64,000 nucleotides of DNA from Halorubellus sp. JP-L1 (GTDB lineage: Archaea > Halobacteriota > Halobacteria > Halobacteriales > Natrialbaceae): the NCBI RefSeq assembly GCF_011440375.1, contig NZ_JAAOIR010000002.1:682001-746000 (forward strand), given 5' to 3'. Positions within the stretch are counted from its first letter, which is position 1; the number at the start of each line of letters is the position of its first letter. The translations under genes and the position numbers were made by a program. Below are positions 43,217 to 51,340 of this stretch, piece by piece. The notes below the pieces were generated by a model. It saw only the letters and a list, made by a program, of their open reading frames with translations, ran no database searches and was not told the origin of the DNA.

Positions 43217-43504
43217 ATGGAGTTCGACAAGCTGGTGCATCAGCCTACGCGGTTGCGGATCTTCGCCCATCTCTACGCGAACGGCGAGGTCAGCTTCACG
43301 GACCTCAAGTCCGAACTCGATATCACCGAGGGGAACCTCGCCAGTCACATCCAGAGGATGGAGGACGCCGATTGCGTGAGCGTCAGAAAGCAGTTCGTCG
43401 ACGGGTCTCCTCGGACGAGCTACCGATTGACCGACCGGGGCGAGGAACTGATCGAAGCCCACGTTCAGACGCTCGAATCGCTCATCGACAAACTCGACGA
43501 GTAA
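43217..43504 (+). CDS. Winged-helix regulator (ArsR/MarR-like)
   Basis: A 95-residue regulator. LVHQPTRLRIFAHLYANGEVSFTDLKSELDITEGNLASHIQRMEDADCVSVRKQFVDGSPRTSYRLTDRGEELIEAHVQTLESLID is a complete HTH_27-type winged helix with a C-terminal dimer helix. ATG 43217 follows the membrane protein stop by 1 nt. It likely controls the divergent CPBP and membrane genes through the ACTTTG repeats. Confidence 0.88.
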   Translation: MEFDKLVHQPTRLRIFAHLYANGEVSFTDLKSELDITEGNLASHIQRMEDADCVSVRKQFVDGSPRTSYRLTDRGEELIEAHVQTLESLIDKLDE

Positions 43505-43765
43505 GAATACGGACGATCGCTCTGCAGGGGGAGATCGGGCCGTGGATCGTGCGGGGATTACCGGCGGTCTCGATGCCGAGGACGAGTTCGTCGACGTCGT
43601 CCACGAACTCCTCGACCCGGATTTATAACGATGCTTGATTCCGGCCAGTTCGAATACCGACCGTAGAGGCCGCCTGTCCTGCGAAAAGTCCGAGCGGGTG
43701 GCGAGTTCTGTAGGAGGAAAGTATATCAGTCGCAATCCCTTCGGTTCGGATACCGAATCACTTCT
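43505..43765. other. Intergenic region with nadM-derived fragment and lonB promoter
   Basis: 261 bases. About 58 bp (43560-43617) match nadM at 41270-41327 with roughly 86% identity in the same orientation, giving a minus-strand peptide with DVDELVLGIETAG. Right of it lie two near-identical 12-mers, TTCGAATACCGA (43649) and TTCGGATACCGA (43745), and the TATA-like GTATATCA (43721-43728). Confidence 0.65.
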
Positions 43766-45904
43766 ATGAGCAAAGACAGCGACACCACCGACGGACGCCC
43801 CGAAACGGCCGACGAGGCCGAGGACGGGAGCGGCCAGCCGGACCCCGAGGTCCCACGGGACGAGCACCCGGACCTCGGCGTTCCGGGCGGCCCAGAATCC
43901 GGAGCGGACGACTCCGGGAAGTCCGACGATGGCTCCGACGACGCCCCCGCACAGGAGATCGATCGGCTCGGGAGCGACGTCGAAGTCGAGGCGGAGATCG
44001 ACGAGTCGGTCGCGGAAGACGACCTGCTTGGCGGCCTCCAGATCGAGAGTACGGACGCGATCGAGGTTCCGGACCGGCTCGTCGATCAGGTCATCGGGCA
44101 GGACGAGGCCCGCGACATCGTGAAGAAGGCGGCGAAGCAGCGACGGCACGTGATGATGATCGGCTCCCCGGGGACGGGGAAGTCGATGCTGGCGAAGGCG
44201 ATGAGTCAACTCCTCCCGAAGGAGGACCTCCAGGACATCCTCGTCTACCACAACCCCGACGACGGGAACGCACCGAAGGTGCGGACGGTGCCGGCGGGGA
44301 AGGGCGACCAGATCATCGAGGCGCACAAGGAGGACGCCCGCAAGCGCAACCAGATGCGGCAGTTCCTCATGTACATCATCGTCGCGGTCGTCCTCGGGTA
44401 CGCGCTCATCCAGGGCAACCTCCTGCTCGGCATCCTCGCGGCCGGGATCGTGTTCCTCGCGTTCCGGTACTCGAGTCGGTCGACGGACTCGATGATCCCG
44501 AACCTCGTCGTGAACAACGCCGACCAGCAGACCGCGCCGTTCGAGGACGCGACGGGCGCGCACGCCGGTGCGCTCCTCGGTGACGTCCGGCACGACCCGT
44601 TCCAGAGCGGTGGGATGGAGACGCCGAGTCACGACCGCGTCGAACCCGGCGCGATCCACAAGGCGAACAAGGGCGTGCTGTTCCTCGACGAGATCAACAC
44701 GCTCGACATCCGGAGCCAGCAGAAGCTCATGACGGCGATCCAGGAGGGGAAGTTCTCCATCACGGGCCAGAGCGAGCGTTCCTCGGGTGCGATGGTGCAG
44801 ACGGAGCCGGTGCCGTGTGACTTCATCATGGTCGCGGCCGGGAACCTGGACGCGATGGAGAACATGCATCCCGCGCTCCGCTCGCGCATCAAGGGGTACG
44901 GGTACGAGGTGTACATGGACGACACCATCGAGGACACCCCGGAGATGCGCCGGAAGTACGCGCGCTTCATCGCGCAAGAGGTCGAGAAGGACGGGCGACT
45001 CCCGCACTTCACGCGCTCGGCGGTCGAGGAGATCCTCCTCGAAGCCCGCCGTCGTGCGGGCCGCAAGGAGCACCTCACGCTCAAGCTCCGCGACCTCGGC
45101 GGGCTCGTTCGCGTCTCCGGCGACATCGCTCGCGCCGAAGACCGCGAGCACACGACCCGGGAGGACGTGCTGCGCGCGAAGCGCCGCAGTCGCTCCATCG
45201 AACAGCAGCTCGCGGACGACTACATCGAGCGCCGGAAAGACTACGAGCTCACGGTGTCCACCGGCGACGTCGTCGGTCGCGTGAACGGTCTGGCGGTCAT
45301 GGGCGAGGACTCCGGTATCGTCCTGCCCGTGATGGCGGAGGTCGCGCCCTCGCAGGGCCCCGGTCAAGTTATCGCGACCGGGAAGCTCCAGGAGATGGCG
45401 GAGGAGGCGGTGCAGAACGTCTCCGCGATCATCAAGAAGTTCAGCGACGAGGACATCAGCGAGAAGGACATCCACATCCAGTTCGTGCAGGCCGGCCAGC
45501 AGGGCGTGGACGGCGACTCCGCGAGTATCACGGTCGCGACCGCCGTCATCTCCGCGCTCGAGGAGGTACCCGTCGATCAGAGTCTCGCGATGACGGGCTC
45601 GCTGTCGGTCCGCGGCGACGTGCTCCCCGTCGGCGGGGTCACGCACAAGATCGAGGCGGCGGCGAAGGCCGGCCTCGACACGGTCGTCATCCCGGCCGCG
45701 AACGAGCAGGACGTGATGATCGAGGACGAGTACGAGGAGATGATCGAAGTCATCCCCGTGAACCACATCAGCGAGGTGCTGGAGATCGCGTTGACGGGCG
45801 AGACGGAGAAGGACTCGCTCGTCGACCGCCTGAAGAACATCACCGGGAAGGCCCTGGAGCAGAAGGTCGGCCGGACCGGTAGCGGGAAGCCGAGTCCGCA
45901 GTAA
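43766..45904 (+). CDS. lonB: Membrane-anchored ATP-dependent protease LonB
   Basis: A 712-residue AAA+ serine protease of archaeal membrane quality control, essential in studied haloarchaea. After an acidic 90-residue N-terminus come Walker A GSPGTGKS (133-140), two membrane helices (about 200-216 and 218-233) inserted in the ATPase, Walker B VLFLDEIN (304-311) and the protease domain with Ser 585 in DGDSAS and Lys 628 in GVTHKIE. Length and order match LonB. A TATA-like box at 43721-43728 gives a short leader. Confidence 0.96.
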   Translation: MSKDSDTTDGRPETADEAEDGSGQPDPEVPRDEHPDLGVPGGPESGADDSGKSDDGSDDAPAQEIDRLGSDVEVEAEIDESVAEDDLLGGLQIESTDAIEVPDRLVDQVIGQDEARDIVKKAAKQRRHVMMIGSPGTGKSMLAKAMSQLLPKEDLQDILVYHNPDDGNAPKVRTVPAGKGDQIIEAHKEDARKRNQMRQFLMYIIVAVVLGYALIQGNLLLGILAAGIVFLAFRYSSRSTDSMIPNLVVNNADQQTAPFEDATGAHAGALLGDVRHDPFQSGGMETPSHDRVEPGAIHKANKGVLFLDEINTLDIRSQQKLMTAIQEGKFSITGQSERSSGAMVQTEPVPCDFIMVAAGNLDAMENMHPALRSRIKGYGYEVYMDDTIEDTPEMRRKYARFIAQEVEKDGRLPHFTRSAVEEILLEARRRAGRKEHLTLKLRDLGGLVRVSGDIARAEDREHTTREDVLRAKRRSRSIEQQLADDYIERRKDYELTVSTGDVVGRVNGLAVMGEDSGIVLPVMAEVAPSQGPGQVIATGKLQEMAEEAVQNVSAIIKKFSDEDISEKDIHIQFVQAGQQGVDGDSASITVATAVISALEEVPVDQSLAMTGSLSVRGDVLPVGGVTHKIEAAAKAGLDTVVIPAANEQDVMIEDEYEEMIEVIPVNHISEVLEIALTGETEKDSLVDRLKNITGKALEQKVGRTGSGKPSPQ

Positions 45905-45910
45905 CGCGCC

Positions 45911-46732
45911 GTGACGGCGTGGACGGCGTTCGCGTCGGTCGCGGGCGTCGTCACGGTTCTCTTGCTCGCGCTCTCGCACGCGACGAGCCAGCGCTTCGAC
46001 GGACCGTCGGCGGACGACTCGGTCGACGCGGTCGGCGAGCGCGTGGACGCAGTCGGCGAGCACGTCGACGCGGTCGGGGAGTGCGAGGACGTCGCAGACG
46101 ACAGCGTCGCCGAAGGCGGCGAGATGGGCGAGGTGCCGCGGCTCTCGCAGCCGCTGCTCCTTTTGAACGTCGCGCTCTCGCAGGGGGCGTTCGGGGTCGT
46201 GCTGGTCGTGGCGGCGGTGCTGGCGTCCGTGCCGCGTACGGCGCTGGGGGTCGCGGACCAGCACTTCTCGGTGCTCGCGGTCGTCCTCGGCGTCGCGTTC
46301 GGAACGGTACTGTACGCGGCGAACGAGGTTGGGGGGTCGGTCGCGGACGCGTACGGGTTCGGTCGCGGCGACGAGCTCCGCGAGTTGCTGGCGCCGGCGT
46401 CCCGAACGGGGTGGGTGATCCTCCTCGGTGGCGTGCTCCCGGTCGTCGCGACGTTCGAGGAACTGCTCTTTCGCGGTGTGCTCGTCGGGGCGTTCGCGGC
46501 CGGCGCGGGCGTGTCGCCGTGGCTGCTCGTCGTTCCGGCCTCGATCCTGTTCGGGCTCGGACACGGCACTCAGGGCCGGATGGGCGTCGTCGTCACGACT
46601 GCGCTCGGGGCGGTGCTCGCGGCCGCCTTCGTCGTCACGGGGAGCCTGCTGGTCGTCGTCGTCGCGCACTACCTCGTGAACGCCCTGGAGTTCGTCGTCC
46701 ACGAGCACGAGCTCGGCCACGCGAGCGGTTGA
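45911..46732 (+). CDS. CPBP-family intramembrane metalloprotease
   Basis: A 273-residue protein with six to eight helices. The acid pair is in ATFEELLFRGVLVGAF (near 182-197), the first His in FGLGHGTQGR and the last in VVAHYLVNALEF. A loop at about 35-60 carries three VDAVGE repeats, encoded by 21-bp DNA repeats near 46020-46085. GTG 45911 lies 6 nt after the lonB stop, so both are probably co-transcribed, which links membrane proteolysis by two systems. Confidence 0.85.
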   Translation: MTAWTAFASVAGVVTVLLLALSHATSQRFDGPSADDSVDAVGERVDAVGEHVDAVGECEDVADDSVAEGGEMGEVPRLSQPLLLLNVALSQGAFGVVLVVAAVLASVPRTALGVADQHFSVLAVVLGVAFGTVLYAANEVGGSVADAYGFGRGDELRELLAPASRTGWVILLGGVLPVVATFEELLFRGVLVGAFAAGAGVSPWLLVVPASILFGLGHGTQGRMGVVVTTALGAVLAAAFVVTGSLLVVVVAHYLVNALEFVVHEHELGHASG

Positions 46733-46787
46733 GAGCGGTCGACCTCGAACCGACGGGTTGACGCCGCCGGCGTTCGCAGCACGGACC

Positions 46788-47207
46788 ATGGCCGAGGACC
46801 GGACCGAGAGCGGCGACGGGGGCGACGGCGACGCGACCGCCGATACTGGGGGCGATCCGGCGGCTGCGGAACCGACGGCGGCGACCGAGTCCGGTGGGTG
46901 GCTGGTACTCGCCGTGCTCGTGGTCGGCGTCGTCTCGATGCTGCTCGTCGGCGCGCTCCTGGACGCGCCGATCGCCGAACAGACGACGGAGTTCGCGATC
47001 GGGTTCGTCTGGCTGCTCGCGGCGGCGTACGTCGGGTTCCGGCTGGAGGATCGACCGGGGCGCCGGCTGCTCGGTGCGATGGCGTTCGTCGCCGCGGCGG
47101 TCGCGCGCTTCGTCGGACTCCTGTTCCCGTCCGGCGTGCTCGACGTCGCGAGCATCGCGTTCCTCCTCGTCGGCGCCGCCGTCCTGCTGTCGGTCGCGCG
47201 GACGTGA
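46788..47207 (+). CDS. Small membrane protein of unknown function
   Basis: A 139-residue protein. After an acidic N-terminus (1-35) there are four helices (about 36-56, 64-80, 91-110, 115-135). No motif is recognised. ATG 46788 is preferred to an in-frame TTG at 46758. It follows the CPBP gene by 55 nt and may belong to the lonB operon. Confidence 0.7.
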   Translation: MAEDRTESGDGGDGDATADTGGDPAAAEPTAATESGGWLVLAVLVVGVVSMLLVGALLDAPIAEQTTEFAIGFVWLLAAAYVGFRLEDRPGRRLLGAMAFVAAAVARFVGLLFPSGVLDVASIAFLLVGAAVLLSVART

Positions 47208-47265
47208 GCGTCGGCGGACGCGGACGGTGGCGGGTTTCAGCCGGCCGGCAATCGCGTCGCCGGCT

Positions 47266-48486
47266 TCAGTCGGCGGTGACGGCGTCCTCGGCCGTGGCGT
47301 CGTCGGTCGCGCTCTCGTCGCCGGTCGAGCGGACGGGGTCGACGGCGAACCAGAGAAGTGCGCCGACGCCGGCGAGGACGACGCTCGCGGTGGCGACGCC
47401 GTCGATCGGGCCGATGGCGTCCGTAACGCGACCGTTGACGATCTTCCCGAGACCGGAGACGACGGAGAGCGCCATCGATGCGCCCGAGAGGACGGTGGCG
47501 CGCCCGACGTCGTCGAGGCGGTCGTTGAGGTACTTGTTCCGGATGGGGCGGACGGCGGTGTTGATCGCGCGGTTCAGGAACACGACCGGGACGATGGCGA
47601 CGGGGACGACGTAGACGACCGCGAACGCGAGCGCGTACACCGCGGGGAGGACGGCGAACGTGCCGCGGACGCCGAGGCGCTCCTCGAGGTATCCGGAGGT
47701 TGACGCGGCGCCGGCGGACACGAGCTTGAACGCGGCGTAGAGGACGCCGAGGCCCGCGATGGGGACGCCGACGGCCCGGAGCATCGGCTGCTCGAACGGG
47801 CGGGTGGCGGCGAACGCGGTGGCGAAAACGGCGGCGTACGCGACGAACCAGCGGACCTCCGGGCGTCGGGCTTGAGCGCGCAGGAGCACGACGGCGTCCC
47901 GGACGCCGAAGGCCTGTTCGTCGGCGTCGGTCTCGATCGGGGGGAACGTGTAGAGGATCGGGAGGCCGACGAGTGCGAGCGCGGCATTCGCGAGGAACGG
48001 CGCGGCGGGTTCGACGGTGTACATGAGACCGCCGAGGACGGCGGCGACCGCGCTCGTGCCGAGGACGAGCGTGTTCGCGCGGCCGTCGACGCGAGCGTAC
48101 TCGTCCTCGTCGCACGTCGACTGGAGGACCTCGTACAGCCAGGCGTCCTGGGTGCCCGAGCGGAACGCCCACCCGATCGCCCAGACTCCGAACAGCGCGA
48201 GGTACGCGGGTTTCGAGGGGAGGAACGGGAACGACGCCATGACCGCCGCGCGGACGACGGCGCCGACCGCGAGGCTCCCGCGGCGCCCGACGAGGTCTCC
48301 GAGGTAGCCCGTCGGGATCTCGACGGCGACGAGCGAGAGCGAGAACGTTGCGGAGAGCAGGCCGAGGAACGCGAGGTCGAACCCCTTGTCCTGCAGGAAC
48401 ACGAAGTAGATGGGGAGGTAGAACCCCGACGCGTTCGTGACCTTGAACGCGTAGAACCGAAGTACGAGTCCGTTCGGTCGCTTCAT
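47266..48486 (-). CDS. MFS transporter
   Basis: A 406-residue major-facilitator protein with twelve helices. VEIPTGYLGDLVGRRGSLAVG (54-74) is the loop 2-3 signature (GxLxDxxGRR), and the sixth to seventh helix junction holds a soluble ETDADEQAFGVRDAVVLLRAQARRPEVRW loop. The last 25 residues are acidic. Drug or metabolite export cannot be distinguished. The start at 48486 is the only good ATG. Confidence 0.88.
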   Translation of the reverse strand: MKRPNGLVLRFYAFKVTNASGFYLPIYFVFLQDKGFDLAFLGLLSATFSLSLVAVEIPTGYLGDLVGRRGSLAVGAVVRAAVMASFPFLPSKPAYLALFGVWAIGWAFRSGTQDAWLYEVLQSTCDEDEYARVDGRANTLVLGTSAVAAVLGGLMYTVEPAAPFLANAALALVGLPILYTFPPIETDADEQAFGVRDAVVLLRAQARRPEVRWFVAYAAVFATAFAATRPFEQPMLRAVGVPIAGLGVLYAAFKLVSAGAASTSGYLEERLGVRGTFAVLPAVYALAFAVVYVVPVAIVPVVFLNRAINTAVRPIRNKYLNDRLDDVGRATVLSGASMALSVVSGLGKIVNGRVTDAIGPIDGVATASVVLAGVGALLWFAVDPVRSTGDESATDDATAEDAVTAD

Positions 48487-48716
48487 ATCTAGACTGTGGA
48501 CCGACGGGACCGTGAACGTTCCCGGAAACTGACTTTTGTAAGCTCCCTTCCGTTAACTCGTTTTGGTAGTGGTTCTGACTATTCTACGTCGTCTTCCTCA
48601 CCTGAATCTCTCGCCGAGCGGGTCAGCTGAAACTAGAACCGACGCTCGTCGCCACGGCTATCTACTAGAAGCGACACAGGTAGGGCGGGTGCGTGCTGGC
48701 TCGTTCGGTCGGCGAC

Positions 48717-49187
48717 TCAGAGGTCCTCGAGCGACCGGAGCTGCTGTTCGACCTGTGGCGGGAGCGCGCTCGGGCCGTCCCGGACGCGGTGGTCGGGGAC
48801 GAGCACCGGCAGTGGGTTCTCCGCGAGCGCCTCGCGTACCGTTATCACGTCCTGCTCGTCGTCGGGGTCGAGCGTCGGCGTCATGTTCGCCAACTGGGCG
48901 ACGCTCACCTGTTCGCCGTACCCGACCTGTCGGAGCGTCTCGAGGACCTTCCGTTCGCCCGTCGGGACCGTCAACCCGACCTCGACGTCGGCGAAGTCCT
49001 CCTCGCTGATGCCCTCGCAGTATCGCTCGAAGCGGTCGAGGAGGTCGTAGGTATCGCTCGCGTCCTCGGGCGCCGTCTCGGGGAACGAGACGGAGATGAC
49101 GCGACCGCTCGCCACGCCGAACTGGACGTACCGTTCGAGGTAGTCGATCTCTCGGGCGTAGATGCCTGCGGTGTCCGCGTCGTCCAT
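48717..49187 (-). CDS. MGMT-domain protein lacking the acceptor cysteine
   Basis: A 156-residue protein of the O6-alkylguanine alkyltransferase DNA-binding fold. VGLTVPTGERKVLETLRQVGYGEQVSVAQLANMT is the winged-helix part and ALAENPLPVLVPDHRVRDGPSALP (121-144) the active-site region. The family's PCHRV reads PDHRV, Asp 132 replacing the alkyl-accepting Cys. It cannot be a normal repair methyltransferase and resembles alkyltransferase-like proteins, which usually have Trp or Ala there. CTTCAAGG 27 nt upstream supports ATG 49187. Confidence 0.83.
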   Translation of the reverse strand: MDDADTAGIYAREIDYLERYVQFGVASGRVISVSFPETAPEDASDTYDLLDRFERYCEGISEEDFADVEVGLTVPTGERKVLETLRQVGYGEQVSVAQLANMTPTLDPDDEQDVITVREALAENPLPVLVPDHRVRDGPSALPPQVEQQLRSLEDL

Positions 49188-49246
49188 GCACGACCCGTCG
49201 CCCACCACGACCTTGAAGGTTCCTCGTCGCCGGTCGCATCGACGCC

Positions 49247-49375
49247 CGACGCTCCGCGGTCGTCGCCGGGTGCGCCAACGGCCGACGCTCCGCGGTCGTC
49301 GCCGGCTACAACGGCCGACGCTCCGCGGTCGTCGCCGGCTACGCCAACGGCCGGCGCTCGCGTCGGTCGGCGACG
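49247..49375. repeat. Tandem 33/36-bp repeats
   Basis: CGACGCTCCGCGGTCGTCGC occurs at 49247, 49283 and 49316, with a decayed fourth copy near 49352 (periods 36, 33, 36). They lie between the hydrolase stop and the MGMT-like gene, upstream of its promoter. Confidence 0.85.
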
Positions 49376-50338
49376 TCACCAGTCGCCGTCGTCGAGGCGA
49401 CGGAGGAACGCACGGACCTCGGCGAGCGCGACCTCGGGTTCGTCGCGGACGACGGCGTGTCCGGCGTCGGGGACGTGCACGAGCCGACCGTCCGGGAGGT
49501 CGGCCGCGACGTCGAGGTCGCGCGCTCGGTCCCGAACGGGTGCGCGCTCGGTCGCTTCCGCCTCGACTGCGTCGGGGTCGCGCTTCAGGACCAGCGCGGG
49601 CGCGTCGACGTCCGGGAAGACGCCGGCGAGTGGCGGGTACCCCTGGCGGGGAACGTTCTCGATGTGCACGCTCATGCACTGGTCGGCGCGCGCGAGCCAG
49701 TCCGCCGTCTCGGGGTGCTCCTCGACGTACTGCTCGCGGAGTTCGTCGAGGGACTTCTCGTGCTCCGCTCGAACCTGCTCGCGGACGTACTCCGCCATCG
49801 CGTCCGGGTCCTCGTCGGGGAGGCCGTACATCGCCGCCGGGTCCTCCATGACGACGGCGCGGACGCGCTCGGACTGCCTCGCAGCTGTCGTCGCGACGGT
49901 GTGCCCGCCCATCGAGTGCCCGTAGAGGACTGGGTCCGCGAGGTCGAGTGCGTCGAGGACGCCGACGAGGTCGGCGACCCGGTCCGCGATCGCGTAGCCC
50001 GCTTCGGGCGCGTCGGTGTGACCGTGGCCGCGGGCGTCGTACGCGACGACGTCGAACCCGTCCGCGGCGAGCGCGTCCACGACCGGACGCATGCAGCGGG
50101 CGTCATCGTAGAAGCCGTGCGCTGCGACGACCGGCTGCCCGTCGCGGTCGCCGACGCGGTAGTACGAGACCTCGATGCCGTTGGCGCGGACGCTCCCTTG
50201 CGTCCAGCCGTCTGGCGTCGGTCGGTCCTCGTTGCGCGCGACGCCGCGGTCGGTGTCGACTCTCCCGTCTTGATCGACGGCGGCGGATTCGCCGTCGGTT
50301 CCGCCGCCCTCGCCTCCGCCGTTCGTCTCGGGGACCAT
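49376..50338 (-). CDS. Alpha/beta hydrolase
   Basis: A 320-residue serine hydrolase. The nucleophile elbow is YGHSMGGH (139-146), the oxyanion region VAAHGFYDDARCM (71-83), and the catalytic His is in VPDAGHAVVRDEPE (near 294). The N-terminal 45 residues are acidic low complexity. Substrate is unknown. CCCTTAGGC near 50370 would give a near-leaderless start. Confidence 0.87.
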   Translation of the reverse strand: MVPETNGGGEGGGTDGESAAVDQDGRVDTDRGVARNEDRPTPDGWTQGSVRANGIEVSYYRVGDRDGQPVVAAHGFYDDARCMRPVVDALAADGFDVVAYDARGHGHTDAPEAGYAIADRVADLVGVLDALDLADPVLYGHSMGGHTVATTAARQSERVRAVVMEDPAAMYGLPDEDPDAMAEYVREQVRAEHEKSLDELREQYVEEHPETADWLARADQCMSVHIENVPRQGYPPLAGVFPDVDAPALVLKRDPDAVEAEATERAPVRDRARDLDVAADLPDGRLVHVPDAGHAVVRDEPEVALAEVRAFLRRLDDGDW

Positions 50339-50463
50339 ACTCGAAGGGGTCCTGTGAGCCGCCTAAGGGTTCCGGAACGGCACTGAATCACGATGCCAGG
50401 GTGGGGGGTCAGTTCGAGCGGGAAAAGGGCCTGGAGCGCGTTCCAGGGGTACGATGACGCAAG

Positions 50464-50470
50464 CCTTATG
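50464..50470 (+). promoter_or_regulatory. Putative TATA box of the trp operon
   Basis: CCTTATG, centred 31 nt before the trpC ATG, predicting a start near 50493 and a leader of only a few bases. No attenuator-like terminator or Trp-rich leader peptide is visible. Confidence 0.45.
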
Positions 50471-50497
50471 TACGAATGAGTCCGTCGATGCACAATA

Positions 50498-51340
50498 ATG
50501 AACACTAGAGATGGGCGAGGGCTCGCGCCAGCCGTCGAGGCCATCCTCGACGCGGCGCGCGACCGCGAGGTGCCGACGAGCGAGCGCGTCGACGTCGACG
50601 CTCGATCCCTCCCCGACGCCTTCGACGCGGCCGAGGCCGACGGTCGGACGCCGATCATCGCCGAGGTCAAGCCGACGAGTCCGACGACCGACGGGACCCG
50701 CGAGGACGACCCCGTGGCACTGGCGCGCGAGATGGTCGACGGCGGCGCCGCCGCCCTCAGCGTCCTCACCGAACCCGAGCACTTCGGCGGGAGCACCGAC
50801 GCGCTCGCCGCCGTCCGCGACGCCGTCGACGTCCCCGTCCTCCGGAAGGACTTCCTCCTCCGCGAGCGCGACCTCGACGCCGTCGAGGCCGACGTCGTCC
50901 TCCTCATCGCACGGTTCTTGGGAAGCAGTGGCGACGACGACACCGGGGTCGAGGGCGCGGCCGGCCTCGAGACGATGCTCGACGCGGCGCGCGACCGCGG
51001 GTTCCAGGCGCTCGTCGAGGTCCACACCGAAGCGGAACTCGAGCGCGCGCTCCTGGCCGGTGCGACCCTCGTCGGCGTGAACAACCGCGACCTCGCGCGA
51101 CTCGAGGTCGACCTCGGGACGTTCGAGCGCGTCGCGGACGCGGTCCCGGCAGGAGACCGCGACGGCGTCACCCTCATTGCGGAGAGCGGCGTAGGTTCGA
51201 CCGAGGACGTCGCACGGATGCGGCGAGCGGGCGCGGACGGACTCCTCGTCGGGAGCGCGATCATGGACGGGGACGTCCGCGCGAACACGCGACGACTGAC
51301 GGCCGGGAGTGCGGCTGACCCCACGGAGAATACACGATGA
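50498..51340 (+). CDS. trpC: Indole-3-glycerol phosphate synthase
   Basis: A 280-residue TIM-barrel enzyme that closes the indole ring from carboxyphenylamino-deoxyribulose phosphate. [14 protein letters not shown] (53-66) has the catalytic Lys region, [10 protein letters not shown] (113-122) the second Lys, LVGVNNRDL (189-197) and the phosphate loop IAESGVGS (225-232) and LVGSAIM are normal. First gene of the trpCBA operon; its stop overlaps trpB by ATGA. Other trp genes must be elsewhere. Confidence 0.95.
   Translation: MNTRDGRGLAPAVEAILDAARDREVPTSERVDVDARSLPDAFDAAEADGRTPIIAEVKPTSPTTDGTREDDPVALAREMVDGGAAALSVLTEPEHFGGSTDALAAVRDAVDVPVLRKDFLLRERDLDAVEADVVLLIARFLGSSGDDDTGVEGAAGLETMLDAARDRGFQALVEVHTEAELERALLAGATLVGVNNRDLARLEVDLGTFERVADAVPAGDRDGVTLIAESGVGSTEDVARMRRAGADGLLVGSAIMDGDVRANTRRLTAGSAADPTENTR

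Noticed and set aside
43049-47155. A 1368-codon open frame antisense to lonB and CPBP genes
   Set aside because: Composition is Arg/His-rich with no family motif; the plus strand holds complete recognisable proteins. It is a GC-driven shadow frame.
48487-48716. Small RNA in the AT-richer gap next to the MFS gene
   Set aside because: A weak GGTTCT/AGAACC inverted pair about 65 nt apart is present, but no promoter-terminator structure is convincing.
50476-50508. Ten-codon [13 protein letters not shown] overlapping the trpC start, a possible trp leader peptide
   Set aside because: The likely TATA box (50464-50470) would start transcription downstream of its ATG, and it has no Trp codons or attenuator hairpins.
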